From contig JARGSG010000024.1 in the NCBI GenBank assembly GCA_030374805.1, forward strand, positions 775,251 through 839,250: DNA of 64,000 nucleotides, in the 5' to 3' direction. Source of the stretch: Gracilaria gracilis (taxonomy: Eukaryota > Rhodophyta > Florideophyceae > Gracilariales > Gracilariaceae). Positions 1 through 11,227 of this stretch are shown piece after piece. The translations under genes were made by a program, and so were the position numbers. The notes beneath the pieces are model-generated. The model made no database searches. It was not told the DNA's origin and saw only the letters and a list, made by a program, of their open reading frames with translations. The first letter of the stretch is position 1; the number at the start of each line of letters is the position of its first letter.

Positions 1-74
1 TATTCCGGAAACTCCCGGAAAAGAGACGAGAAGTACCTACAATCCCTGTATGGATTGTCCCCGCTCCATTTTAG

Positions 75-338
75 TTGGGTGGAACAATTAACGACCCAGA
101 ATATATGGAAGGGGATAAAGATAGGGATGCAGTGGAGGATGGCTTGAAGCAGCGACGGACTGCCAATGTGGCGGTGAGTCGAACCCCAGGAACTGGGCGA
201 ACTCCACTTCAATTAAGAAAATACCAAAGGCTTGCCGTCCGTGCACTTCGGGTTGTAGAAGTGGGAGAAGACTTGTTTGCAGATTATGGAATGGAGTACA
301 CATGGGGTACGTCTTCGAATCCTATAGTAATCGAGTAG
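75..338 (+). pseudogene. SET-domain-like C-terminal fragment
   Basis: An open frame of about 87 codons with no ATG at its 5' end. Its second half reads LAVRALRVVEVGEDLFADYG, which has the spacing of the end of a SET methyltransferase domain (hydrophobic strand, a-[RK]-xI/V-xxGE-[ED]-L-xxDYG), and an upstream N-D-P-E-Y segment would fit the region before it. The NHxC core and the rest of the domain are not in the window, so this is a fragment cut by the window edge or a decayed piece. SET enzymes methylate lysines on histones and other proteins. The identification rests on one short motif. Whether it belongs to the neighbouring transposon or is an older host fragment cannot be told. Confidence 0.35.
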
Positions 339-827
339 AGCTCAATTGATTTACGACTTATAGAACCAAAAGGTGTACCATAGTATGTGTAAAATCGAAT
401 TGTGTACATTTTATTACGCTTTCTCTCTAGCTCTCGTGTTCCACAGGGGAGGATGAGAACTCCCCCAAGTGAGTGGTTGTCGTCACTTTTATCATCCAGT
501 GACGTGAACAAAATGGGGATAGGATTCGGGGGAGTGGGTTGACGTTCAAGTACATAGAATAGAATATACGGAGTACATGTGATATTATGTGAAAGTGTAA
601 CAGTTTTTGGCAGTGAGGTTTCGTACAAGAAGGGAAAATTACGTCCCAATTTTCGGAAAGTGATTCCGAAAAGTACTAAAACGGTGCCATATTTCTACCA
701 CACGTCGAGTGGAGGTGTGCGTTTCACGGGGGACCTGCGATTACGTCGAGCGGCGAACACGTCTTGCGGCGAGCGGCGACAACATCTGGAGCGCACCGCC
801 GGGCGCATCGTCGTCGTCCGATTCCAT
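339..827. other. No gene seen; left flank of transposon copy A
   Basis: AT-richer sequence without a convincing frame. The left end of transposon copy A should lie here or further left, because the accessory gene begins near 828, but I could not find a clear counterpart of the CGTCkGTGTT terminus found at other element ends. Confidence 0.4.
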
Positions 828-3536
828 ATGGGGAAACTTAAAACGAGAAGTGCGAATGCGAATGCGAATGCGGAAGATGTAAGCGGGCGCGCGCCAAAAG
901 GGCGAACGCGTGCAGAGGTGGTAGGTCGGGGTCGCGAGGATGGTTTGGGTAGTACTAAGCGTGCGCCTCGAAGCGGCGATGTGGAAAATGTCGAGGGCGG
1001 TATTGGGCGTACTTCGCGCCCTCCTCGAAGCGGATTACGTGCGAAAGGTAGGAAGAACACGGGGAGACGTGATCGAGGCCGACCTTTGGAGCGAACCGAG
1101 CGAACCGAGCGAACCGAGCGCACCAAGCAAACAGAGCGAACCCAGCGAACCGAGCGAACGGTAAGTGCTTTGGTAACACAAGCTACTCCGCTTCCACATG
1201 AGATGGGAAATGGAGGAGGGGAAAGCAGGGGAGGGCTGGGAGGAAGGCAGGAAGATGATGCGCGGGGCGGTAGGGATAGAGGTGGGCGGCGAAGGCGCGA
1301 TGACTCCACGCAAGTTGTAGAAGAAGGAGAGTGTGGAGATGTCATAGAGAAGGGAAGGGAGCGTCGCGGTGGGGAGCGGAAGGACGATAGCAAGGAGTAC
1401 TAGTGGGATAGTTAGCCGTAGTATTCGAGGGAAGGAGGTAGAGAGAGTGGCTGGGGTTGGCGTTTGGGAGGGGAGGGCTCGCGAAAGAGAAGTAGGAGGA
1501 GGCATTCAGGAGGCGAGGAACGAGGGCATGGAGGTTGTGGTTGATGTTAGGAGGAATCGAATGGTGGGCAGACGAAGAATTGGTGGACCGCGACATACTG
1601 CGATGCGGGAGGAAGAGGAAGTGGGGGGTATGAGGCATATGAGAGAGCATGGAAACGCAGAGGGCAGTGGGAGGCGAATTGGGCGTGTGGGCGATGGAAT
1701 GGGGAGCCACGCCAATGTGGAGGGGATGGAATGGCTCCGAGACAATTTATCCGGGAGAGTTGTAGGACGTAGCAGTGGTGGATCAGTGATTGAGAATGTG
1801 AGAGACAATATACCAGTGTATGGGAGGGTATTCGAAGGAGAAGATGTCGTTGTCGGAAACATGCATACAACTGGAGGGAACTTGGTGGAAACCGCGGTAC
1901 GAACGCCTGAAGGAATACGTGTGAGGCATAATGCCGTTCGGATTGAGGACGATGTGCATGAAGCAGGAGTCGACGATTCTGGGGATCGTAGAGAGAGGAA
2001 CGGAGCAAGGGAAATGAGAACTACAGGAATAGCAGAAGGAGATGAAGAGACCTTACGCGTGTTGCCAAGGTCTGCACTGGTTGAGAGGGTGAATTCGTTG
2101 AAAGGGAAGCTAAGAAATATGAAGGAGAATCACTATACCATGATGGTGAGTTTGAAGCTCACGCAGAAAGAATTGGAACGGGTGAGGGAGGAGCTGAAGC
2201 AGCAAAATGTGTTGATTGAAAGTTTAAGGGAGGCTGTGAAGGGTAGGAAGCAAAGGGGGTGTGGGAAGGAATTGAAGGGGCGTCGAAAACATGAAATAGA
2301 GGTGCCAGAATGTTTTTACGGATTTGCAAGGGCTGTTTATGATAAGATTCTCCACTATGCGAAGTTGGAGACGTCAGAACTCTATTTTTACACGGAGAAC
2401 GTTGGTAGGAGCTCGAAGAACAGGAATGAGACGATGGGAGAAAGTATGGAGGGCAGCATATTTGTGGTTGGGGAGAAGGAGATGGTACCTCGGTGCCCGT
2501 ATCAATTGGCATATGAGATGAGGGCGTATAACCCATCAACGAAATGAGGAAGTGATGTGCTGTTGAATTATGTGGTGGAGACGGAAGTAATGGGAGATAA
2601 TTGGGAGACGATTCGAGAAGCGGGAAGGAAACAGGAGTGTGTGGATAATGTGAGTGCTGACAAGTGTCTGAGGCAGCGGATGAAGCAGACATTAAGCGAT
2701 GTGATTGGGGTGCGGAAGCGGGCGCCTCGCGACAAGTTCTTCTCCATCCTTGGATATGATTTGATTGCGAAACGTGCGAAACCTACTGAGGGTACTGAGT
2801 TATGGGAAGAGCTAAAGCAGCAGATGGTAGAGGCGCGCGAGAAGCTGATGGGAAGGGAGGAGGGCGGGGGGAATGAGTTGTGTGCGTAGAGAACGAGCCG
2901 CTTCGAAGACCTTGCGTATTCCGGGTCTCGTGCGGTTAGGCCACCATGGGAGATTGATGATGAAGATATGTACTTCAAGAATGGGATGGCGGTGGCAGTT
3001 TTGGAGGAGTATATGTGATACCCAGTGGAGAGGCAAAGTAACGGTGAGCGGCAGTACGTGGATGGGACCGTGATGCACCTTGCGAGACTTGACGCCTGGA
3101 TTGCCTGTGTGGTGAAAACTATGAACGAGGTTGTGGGACGTGGAGGGCAAAGACAGCTTTTCTTCTCTACTTTGTATGGGAATTATCTACCTTGGGCTGT
3201 GGAAGGAATACTGGGGTAGCCTGGCAATCGCTACAGGAGGAACATGCCGAGGATTTTGAGAACGATGGGTTTGTGGATGGAGATCCGAGGTATGTGTCGG
3301 GAAACTCTGGGAGAACTGCGACAGTGAGGCTGTGGGTATCATCGAGGGAGAAGATATACCTAGCTGTGAGGAAGGACTATTTTATGGCAAAAGTAACACG
3401 GAGACTAGGTGCAGTTCTTGGTTGTTACATAGCGGCCTGTCGACCGGAGGACGCGAGTTTTGGGCGGTTGGTGGCACACCGAGCGGAACGCAGGGAAGGG
3501 ACAGGGGTTGATGGTAGGAAAGAGGCGGGCTACTAA
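828..3536 (+). pseudogene. Transposon accessory coiled-coil protein (type 1), copy A, decayed
   Basis: Homologous to the minus-strand frame at 20323-22623. It starts at ATG 828 with a basic, low-complexity N-terminus containing an ERT tripeptide repeat (about 1090-1160). The main frame then runs from about 1369, with a heptad-like coiled coil around 2070-2250 and a conserved C-terminal region (a segment beginning VDGTVMHLARLDAW, then RGGQRQ, then KIYLAVRKDYF). The frame is broken by in-frame stops at 2545 (TGA), 2887 (TAG) and about 3016 (TGA), a phase change near 3220, and another between 1160 and 1400. A GTAAGT directly after the repeat at 1161 could be a 5' splice site, so that first phase change may be an intron. 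I recognise no known domain. By position it is the partner of the transposase, perhaps a DNA-binding cofactor like TnpA of CACTA elements; that role is inference. Confidence 0.6.
1090..1160 (+). repeat. 9-bp coding minisatellite (ERT repeat)
   Basis: About eight imperfect copies of a 9-base unit like GCGAACCGA. The period is a multiple of three, so it codes for repeated Glu-Arg-Thr in the N-terminus of the accessory protein. It ends directly at GGTAAGTG, which resembles a splice donor. Confidence 0.75.
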
Positions 3537-3694
3537 GGGTAGGGTGAGGTGCAGTGGGGGGGAAGGGGTGGAGGTATGTGTGGGATGGGGAAGAGATGCT
3601 TCTTTTTTCTCATGTCATGCGTATCTTCACTCATTCCAATTGAAACGAAGCGGGTTTAAATTTTTATGAAGCTGAAGCTAACAGGGAATAGAGG

Positions 3695-6600
3695 CTACGT
3701 GTTGGATGGTAAATATGGCTTGGCGGTGGAGTCTCGATAGAACCGATTGAGATAGAATCGGTGAAAGCGCCAGTGGAGACGAGAAGTGAAGGGAGGAGCG
3801 GGGTAGTTCTGGCGGAGAACATGAACGGAGCCAAGGATGGAGGAAGAGGGGATGAGTCCATACCAAGGGGAAACGTTATCGGAAGTGGAGTGGGTAGAGA
3901 TGGGAACTGGGTGGATGGTGTGGTTATGTTCGTCGCCTGTTGTCCATCGGAGGCAAACGCAGTTGAGGGTGAGATCGACGCCGTCGCTGGGTGGGACGAG
4001 TTCCATGAACTGGAAGAAGGCGAACTCCTTGGGAGAAGAAGTTGAAGAAGGAAGGGCGAAACGAAGAAGGGAGATGAGTTTGCAAACCCAGACGATGGAT
4101 GTGGAGTGGGGGAGGTGGAGCCGGCGACGAGAATGTGGGAGAACTTTGAAGACTTGGATGGACCGAAGGAGGGGGTGGCAAAAATTCGTTGGATGAGAGG
4201 GACTGGAGGATCCTGGGGCGCGAGCTCGTTCCGCTCTTCAATGTAGTTGTCGAGTGTTGGGATGTAACCGCCGACGAGGGAAGCGGAGTTGACTATGGTT
4301 AGTCGAGCCTGACGGAGGGCGGGGGAGTTATCAGTGAGTTGTAGAACTTCGAGAGAGAGGGTGATGAAGGATGGGAGGGCGTCTCTTCCGAATTGGGCAA
4401 GAATGAATAGGGTATCGGGGGGGAAGAGGTCTTGAGGAGATTTGTGAGGGAGGTTAGGATTGGAGCGAATAAATTTGTGGGCAGTGATTAGGTCAGCGAA
4501 GGAGATGTGTTTGCCATCACGGACGAAACCGGGTTCTCGGGATTGGAGGGGGGAAGCGAGGCCAGGAGAGAAGGAGGTGATGGAAAGGTTTGTGGAGACG
4601 GGATTCCAGTCCTTGATGGCGTTGGAGCGGTGGATGGCACGAATGGTTTCTTGATGTGCGGTGGACCTGCGCTTTGAGGTTTTGGAGTAGTGGGACTTGA
4701 AGAGGGTGTGGGCGTGCTCGAGTATGCCGGCATCATTGAAGTGGAGGCCTCCGAAGCGGCGAATGTCCTCGACGATGTAGTCGAGGAGGTGGAATCTGAG
4801 GGTTCCGAGGCTGGAAGTGTGGTGGGGGCAGAGGACGAGTACGGCTGTGCGCTTAAAGGAGCGGATTTGGTTGTGGAGGTCGGTGAGGCGGGCGTCGGTC
4901 CATTTGGTGAAGGTGTTGTATCTCATGGAGGCGAGGAGGAGGTCTGAGTACTTGGAGAAGACGGAAGTGATGGGAGCTGAATCGACTTCGTCACAGCATC
5001 GGTCGAAGAAGGCGCCGATGAAGGGGAAGACCATGTCGAGTGGGCGGTAGTCTTTTGCTTCGAGCATACCACGCAAGCCGTCGGTAGTGAAGAAACCGTT
5101 GAGAGTTTGACCGTTGTCGGAAGTGGAGAAATCGATGTAGAGTCCGTTTGCTGGAAAGCGCTTTCCGATGGCGAAGAGGATGGTGTTTGAATGTTTGAGG
5201 ATGGACGTGCGGACGGAGTTGAAGGGGCGACGGGACTTGGAGAAACGGGGGGTGGTGAACAGTGTTTCTGAGCGTAGTCTCTCGATTGCGGCGAGCTTGA
5301 TGAGCTTGGAGACGCCGAGGTGGAAGTTGTAGAGTGGTTCGAAGGTGAAGATGTTGTAAGGGGAGAGGAGTGGGGTGATCTTGAGAAGAGGGTATGATTC
5401 GAAGAGGGAAGAGTACTTTGCGAGGGAGAGGGAGTGGAGGGCTTCAAGGGCTTTTTCCTTTGTGTTGCGGGAGATTCTGGGCTTACGAGCAAGGAGAGCG
5501 TCTTGTGATTGTTGGAAGAGATTGGAGTGTGATTTGCGTGCGGCGAGGGTCTGGTGCTGAGTTCGGGGAGAAGGGTATTGAATGTGTAGGGAGAGATCTG
5601 TGCGGGAGACGGTGCATCTATGACAAGGGTGTTGGGGCCGGGTTCCGTGGGAGATGGCGAGGATGTCTTTTACTTCAGGGATGTCGGCGCAGTAATTGGC
5701 GATGATTGGGTGACAGTGGCGGAGAACGCCATGGGTGACACGGAAGGGGAAGCCATTGAGACCGGAGGAGAGGAGGGGGCCGAGGAGATTGAATATGGAG
5801 AGCTGAATGAGTTCCATTTTGGTGTGGCGGGGGATGTGAGAGGAGGTTTGAGGGATGGAATCGTAGTCTTGGGAGGGATTGGTTGGGAGCAATGAGGTTG
5901 GCAAGTATCCGAGAAGGGTGAGGTGTGCGGTGATGCACTTGCGACGGAAGACATCGGAGAAGTTGAGAAGGGTGATGTGAAGGGGATAGGAGGTGATGGA
6001 AGAGGATTTGAGGGAGGTGGAGGACTTGTCGGAGTAGATTTGAACCAAGCCAATGAAGGAGTCGATACCGGTGGAGTCGGGGGTGTGCCAGATGCAGGGG
6101 TCGTTGGAGGAGTGCATGATTGCAGCTTCGAGGGCGGGGACTGCTTCTTTTTCGAGGGTGGAGGCCATGGGGTGGGCGAAAGCGGGAGAGCGGGAAAGGA
6201 GTTGTGTGGGAAACGGGGTGGAAGAAGGTGTTGTGGAAGTGTGCGAGTGCGAGTTGTTGTTTGAGGACCTGCATGGGTTCCTTTCGGAAGATGGTGGTGG
6301 AGAAGAGCTGCTGTGGGTCGGAGAGGGTGGCGGGAGCGAAGCCGATGTTGCCGACTCGGTGTTGGAAGAAGTCTGTTTGAAGGTTGAGACACTGGGAGGC
6401 GGAGGAGACGGCGTTGTGGAAGGCGGATTTGGAGAAGGTGGGGTCGTGGAGGAAGGAGATGAGTTCGTCAGCCTTTCGGAGGACGAAAGAGGGGGCGATG
6501 GAAGAGAGGTAGAGGACCATGCGTTCGAGGTGGGGGTTGTTGAGGAGGGGGAAGGAAGGGGGAAGAGGGGGAGTAGGGGAGGGGGAGATGGAGCCGACGG

Positions 6601-6904
6601 GGGTGGTGGCAAGGTGGTAGGCGTCCTGGGTGTGGAAGGAGAGGGAGAGTTGCTAGTGGTGGTAGGAGTCGTCGTCTGCGATGGGGACGTTGTCGGAAGG
6701 GCGGTTTGTGGGAGGGGGAGGTGTATGGAGGTGGGGGGTAGACTTGTGACGCTTGATGCGTGGGGGGAAGTGGGGGAGGCCTCTGCCTGGGGAGAGGAAA
6801 CGCTTGTTTGGGTTGAGGCGATTGGGACATCTCCTCTGGTGCCTTTGGATGGCGGAGATGGCACGGGCGAAGAAGGAGCAGCCTTCAAAGCAGCAGTTGG
6901 GCAT
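3695..6904 (-). pseudogene. Plavaka/KDZ-type transposase, copy A, decayed
   Basis: DDE-type transposase of the CACTA/KDZ group. It starts at MPNCC (6904), a C2HC zinc-finger-like N-terminus (two Cys, then H-x3-C). The middle carries the CADIPEVKDILAISHGT...CHRC block, the FEPLYNFHLGVSK block and the LRFHLLDYIVEDIRRFGG block followed by EHAHTLFK, the order seen in fungal Plavaka transposases. The C-terminal WYGLIP...VHVLRQNYPAPP segment is shared with copies B and C. It is broken: an in-frame TAG at 6653 where copy D has CAG, a phase change near 6185, and another near 4105. The long frame spanning 3664-7077 is therefore only partly the true protein; its Pro/Ser-rich first third is out of frame. 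Full length would be roughly 1,070 residues. Confidence 0.75.
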
Positions 6905-7451
6905 GGCGGGGAAGGTTGGGGGGGTGTTGGAGAGGATTGGGGGTACGTAGCGGGGAGCGTAATATGGCGCACGAACGGTGGGACAGAGTGGTGTGGATGA
7001 TTGCACGTGATTCGAAGGCGTTTCATATATTTAGTAAACGAATGCCTGATGTGAAAGGTGTTGACTAGTGAACCCATCTCCTCAACCTGAAAAGGTATTC
7101 GATCTATTTGTATACTCCTATTCCTATTCGATAAACAGCTATTAAAAGTTTCTATCTAAGTGTCTATCTCGCTATTCGCCGCCGTATACATGAACGTAGG
7201 AGACACTGACACACTTACATTGTGCTGCGAAACTACCATAAACGAAAGAAGTATGCTCGTTTCCCTTCCATCCAAACTAGCAAAGATGGAAAAATTTTGG
7301 AATAATTCTTTCGAGAAAAACTAGCACAAGTGAAAAGGTGGAAATATTTTCGGAAATTAGCACTTCCAAATTTGGATAAATTCACCGGTTTTTCGTTCGT
7401 TTTATTTCGGTCATTTTTGACCGCCAAACTAGCATTCCAATAACACCGACG
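6905..7451. repeat. Right terminal region of copy A with terminal inverted repeat
   Basis: Untranslated region between the transposase start and the element end. It holds several ACTAGC/GCTAGT motifs (for example about 7279, 7320 and 7431) and ends in ATTCCAATAACACCGACG. The last ~100 bases match the right end of copy D (28924-29023), and the terminal 22 bases also match the end at 12374. Confidence 0.65.
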
Positions 7452-7830
7452 TTTGCCACACACGGGGCGTTGGGACAGCGGACCAAGGTGGCGTGGCGCT
7501 TCATCGGTTCACCGATGACGCGCCACGGCACCCGGATCCGCTTTCATCGGCGCGCTGGTGGTGCCACCAATGCCGTTACCACAGGTGTTCCACACACGGG
7601 GCGTTGGGACAGCGAACCAAGGTGGCCTGCCGCTTCATCGGTGCCCCGATGACGCGCCATGACACCCGGGTCCGCTGTCATCGGCGCGCTGGTGGTGCCA
7701 CGTATGCCACTCCCACAGGTTTGCCACACACGGGGCGTTGGGACAGCGAACCGATGTGCAGTGGCGCTTCATCAGTTCACTGATGAAGCGCCACGACACC
7801 CGGGTCCGCTGTCCCAGGCTGTCGTTTTAA
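7452..7830. repeat. 134-bp palindromic satellite, left array
   Basis: Tandem units with an exact 134-base period (CACGGGG at 7461, 7595 and 7729). Each unit contains a dyad: GGACAGCG..., then GTGGCGCTTCATC followed by its reverse complement, then GGTCCGCTGTC. In the unit at 7757-7790 the inner arms pair perfectly around a two-base centre. Frames across it are by-products of the repeat. The array is interrupted on its left by transposon copy A. Confidence 0.85.
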
Positions 7831-9005
7831 TTAATTGGAATTATAAAATCTTTTTGGGACAGCCGTCCGGGGTGGCGTAGCGCTCCATCGGCGCAGCGAT
7901 GAAGCGCAATGAGACCCCAGTCTACTGTCCTACTTGTCGTTATTAGTAACATCCCGTATATCTCCACATTTATTTAGTTCTGTGTCTCTCGCGTCTTCAA
8001 GCTTTCCTTAACATCTCTTTGACGCATCACCTGCCGTAGATGAAGTACCACCTTCTCTTGATCCCCTCTCCGCGCGCTATGAAAGATAAAGCTTGAGTTC
8101 TTGTAGGTCTGCCTTGTCGGCGTGTCGACCAGGGAACCCGTTGTGCGACCCGCTACTGTGCATTCACGCGATAGACGGTAAACCGAGGCGCATTGTGGTT
8201 CATGGATGCAACGATGAAGCGCCATTGCACTCCTGGCCATTGCCCAGTCGTTGTTTTTCCCGAATAATGTAATACGAACCTTTCCCTAAGGGAATGGAAC
8301 TTTTACTCTTCCACCAAGATATTGGTCTTTTCAAAATCCAAGTAACAATATAAATATATAGCAATAGAGTTGTTTCAATTCTACACTAACGTCACAGAGG
8401 CGACTGTCTGGCGCGGACACCGTCCGCTCGATACATATCGCTGCATAGCCGTAGGCGAAACACCCGCATCTTTACAGACTACTGTCACGCACGAATGCTC
8501 GTGCGCAAACATCATATAAGTCATTCCTTTACAGAATAGGCTCACATGAAGTTAAATCCTTCTTTATGGGGACTTTGAGCCTGGTAGGACACTTATGGGG
8601 CTGCATTTATTAGTGACGTTAGTATAGTGAGCATTGTTGCGAATGCTCTGGAAACACCCCAAATTAGTGTGTTAGGATGGTTTTCAATCCCTCCAAACGC
8701 ATCCAGGACCGTTGGTCTAGATCACCCGCCGGACAGTGGACCCGGGTGTTGTGGGGCTTCATCGGTGCACCGATGAAGCGCTACTGCACATCGGTCCGCT
8801 GTCCAAAAAACTAAATTCTTTTTTTTGCCTGCCGCCCGGGTCGGTCCCAAATATCTGTATCCGGGGCACACGTGCTACTACTAATGGATATCGCGTTTGC
8901 AGAAACATCGCAGCCATGTACAACTAACTCCCGTTCGGGTCTGTTTCACAGCCACCTGTACTACATTCTTCATTAGCTTACGCAGGTCTGTTGTCTTCAC
9001 TACGG
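7720..9005. repeat. 1.29-kb duplicated segment, copy 1
   Basis: Nearly identical to 23578-24865; I counted about ten differences. It starts in a satellite unit, carries about 890 bases of non-satellite sequence without a convincing gene, includes a solitary inverted palindromic unit at 8731-8804 and stops at about 9005, after which the two sequences diverge. Confidence 0.85.
8731..8804. repeat. Solitary 74-bp palindromic unit
   Basis: GGACAGTGGACC at one end and GGTCCGCTGTCC at the other, with an inner GCTTCATCGGTGCACCGATG dyad. It is the satellite hairpin in reversed orientation, standing alone, so the hairpin can exist outside the tandem array. Confidence 0.75.
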
Positions 9006-9320
9006 CCTGGGCGTCATGGCGCTTCATTGGTGCACCGATGAGGCGCCACGACATCTGGGTCCGCTGTCAACAGCGCGTTGGTGGTTCCAAGAATGCAATC
9101 ACCCAAGCTACATCACTCAGGGCGCGTGGACAGCAGGCCGGGGTGCTCTTTAGCTTCATTGCACATGGCACGTTGACGATGTCACGTATGCAAACAACCC
9201 ACTTTTATCACTCGCGGCGCGTTGAGACAGTGGGCTGGAGTGGCGCGGCGCTTCATCGGGGCACCAATGGAGGGCCACGCCACCCCAGTCTGCTGTCCAA
9301 GGCTGGAATTAGTGCGCCAG
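9006..9320. repeat. Diverged palindromic satellite units
   Basis: At least two further degenerate copies of the hairpin (about 9015-9070 and 9227-9302), recognisable by GCGCTTCAT.., CGATGAGGCGCCACGAC and the flanking GTCCGCTGTC-like arm. Spacing is no longer regular. Confidence 0.6.
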
Positions 9321-9840
9321 AAACTTTTTTATTTATCTATTGCTTAAACAGTGTTGTGTAAGTGCGCTATAGATAATATGAGCCTAATGTATCTTTGTAG
9401 AGGGTGCACGAGTATGCTCTAAAATACGATATACGCACGGGATACACTTTAAACTAATATTGAGCGGACATGATGGAATAGAAGGTAGCGAATGAGAGAG
9501 AGGGGTACAACGAAGGGAGAAGGTGGAATGGAAGATACAGATGATGGAGAGGACGAGCACGAAAATGCAAATAAAGAGATGTTAGGTGCCCATGATAAAA
9601 ATAAAGAAAGAGATTACGAAGAAGGACAGACGCTAATAGATGACGAAGATGAGTAGTTTTAATATATGGCCTGTGTTGTTGTGTGTGTTCTTGATATAGG
9701 CTTGACATGAAATGTGAACACATGATTTGTTTGAACGGTAACGTAAAGAGAATTGAAGAATAAAAATGGGTTAATCTGCATGGTCTGAGAAGAGTTTGTG
9801 TATATACACGGAATATAAGGTTTACAATTTGTTCTAATTA
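9321..9840. other. No supported gene
   Basis: AT-rich sequence. An 89-codon minus-strand frame at 9454-9723 is low complexity (His/Leu/Tyr rich) and I do not support it. Confidence 0.4.
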
Positions 9841-10788
9841 CTAAAGAATTTCATTCCCAAGAACAGTGTCAAAGTTGGTGTGGAAAGGGGTAGGAGCCTG
9901 CCTTTTGGCTAATTTTTCATCTGCGGAGGTGAGATAAAAGTAGGCATTTCTGGATTCGTACTCCAAGACGTGGGCTGGGAAGCCAATAGGGGTGTTGCTG
10001 TATTCTAGAATGGATTCCACTGTAGCGGGGATATTGTAGGGAAGTCATCTGCTGAAGGTGGATATCGTTAGAAGCTTCTTAACAATAGTTGAGACAATGT
10101 TTTTGTACTAGGTGGCCACTTCATGCATGGTAACGAATCCAAATGAAGAACCGACGAGATTGAAGGAAGAGATCCAAACTGGGTTTTGGTAGTAAGACTG
10201 GGGAAAGGCTCGTTCGTTGACGATAGTGCAAATAAGACCTGCGGTCCAGAGGCTTTGAGCTATTGCAAGAGCCCCTTTTCCGGTGACTGTGGTTAGAGTA
10301 TTGGGAGACGGAGGCGCGATACAATCCTGTGGGGAAGCGCCGACAGTAGGAACGGCGATGCAAAGAGCGGTTCGTATGCAGTGCTCAATTCCGTATTGGT
10401 AAAATATGGGAACAATGCGACCTTTCTGGATGAAGACCAAGTGTTCTATACATGTTGCCAGGCAAAATAGAATCACCCTTTTGAGAAGGTCGTTCGCTCC
10501 ACAGAAGTAGATTGGACCTTGGGGAAGGCAATCTGGAGAAATGAATTATTCGATGGAGAGAAAATTATCTTGAGGAGAACCATTGTTGTAAAGCATGGTG
10601 ATAATACGCCCTCTACCTATGAAAAAAGCTGCCATGATTGTAGAAGGGAGGGAAATGGATGGGAGGACATTGCGACGAGTTTATTTGAAGGTATGGGCTG
10701 TTGGAAGCTGTCCGGTGTTGGTAGATTTGAAAAGAAAATTGTCTACATGTAAGGGAGTGAGAAGAGATTTAAGTAGAGGTAAGGGCTG
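9841..10788 (-). pseudogene. Unrecognised decayed gene, one phase with four in-frame stops
   Basis: Reading the minus strand from 10788 down to the TAG at 9841 gives 316 codons in a single phase, broken only by TAA at 10681, TAA at 10546, TAG at 10108 and TGA at 10045; no indel is needed. The 122-codon piece 10108-10476 is the longest open part. The peptide is of ordinary composition (for example GPIYFCGANDLLKRV, ALAIAQSLWTAGL, NIPATVESILEYS), unlike the low-complexity shadow frames around it. The ALAIAQSLWTAGL segment is faintly like the anticodon-binding domain of class II tRNA synthetases and GCN2, but too short to name it. The 5' end is unknown because another TAA precedes 10788. Confidence 0.5.
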
Positions 10789-11227
10789 TTATTGTGGTCA
10801 TGGGAAACCCTGTTCCAGGGGAAAAGGGGATTTGTATAGTTAGTTATGGAAAGACATGGGCAGCAGGATTGTAGTGGAGGTAGGGCCGAAGATTGTGTTT
10901 CTGAGAAAGAATGCAGTCAAGTAAAGCATAGAAAGTAAGAGTCCATGGTACCGTTGGTACTTAAGTGTTGGTGCATTGGGGGCTTCAATGGGATATGGAG
11001 TGGACAAAAGGGGGGAAATTGTGGGGATCTCTGAGGAAAAAAAATCGTGCGGAATGGTGGGAAATATGAGTGGATATGAATCGGGTACAAATGGTCGTGC
11101 AGCGCAAGTGGGTGTCTGGCAGACAGTGCTACAGGAGTGCGAAGTGAGGGGTAGTGCTGCAACTGTTGGGTTCATCTCCCTTGTTCTTATCTATCTCCGT
11201 TCTCGTGAACCGCCGTTTATTTCTGCG
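10789..11227. other. No gene seen
   Basis: No frame I can support on either strand. It may hold the 5' region of the coiled-coil gene that starts at 11228. Confidence 0.4.

Larger units (their letters stand above)
828..7451. mobile_element. Plavaka/CACTA-like DNA transposon, copy A (left end not found)
   Basis: Two convergent decayed genes: a coiled-coil accessory gene on plus (828-3536) and a transposase on minus (3695-6904), tail to tail with about 160 bases between. The right end is a terminus reading inward CGTCGGTGTTATTGGAATGC, followed by several ACTAGC/GCTAGT subterminal motifs, as expected for transposase binding sites. The element ends inside a unit of the 134-bp satellite that resumes at 7452, so it inserted into that satellite. 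The left terminus was not located; 828 is only the start of recognisable coding sequence. Confidence 0.65.

Noticed and set aside
579-1403. 274-codon plus frame as an independent gene
   Set aside because: Its first third precedes the likely ATG at 828 and the rest is the low-complexity N-terminus of the accessory gene, ending at a phase change or intron.
6053-7000. 315-codon Gly/Val/Glu-rich plus frame
   Set aside because: Shadow opposite the transposase; composition is that of the reverse complement of Pro/Ser-rich coding sequence.
3664-7077. 1,137-codon minus frame as one intact transposase
   Set aside because: Comparison with copies C and D shows the true N-terminal and C-terminal parts lie in other phases; the Pro/Ser-rich first third is out of frame.
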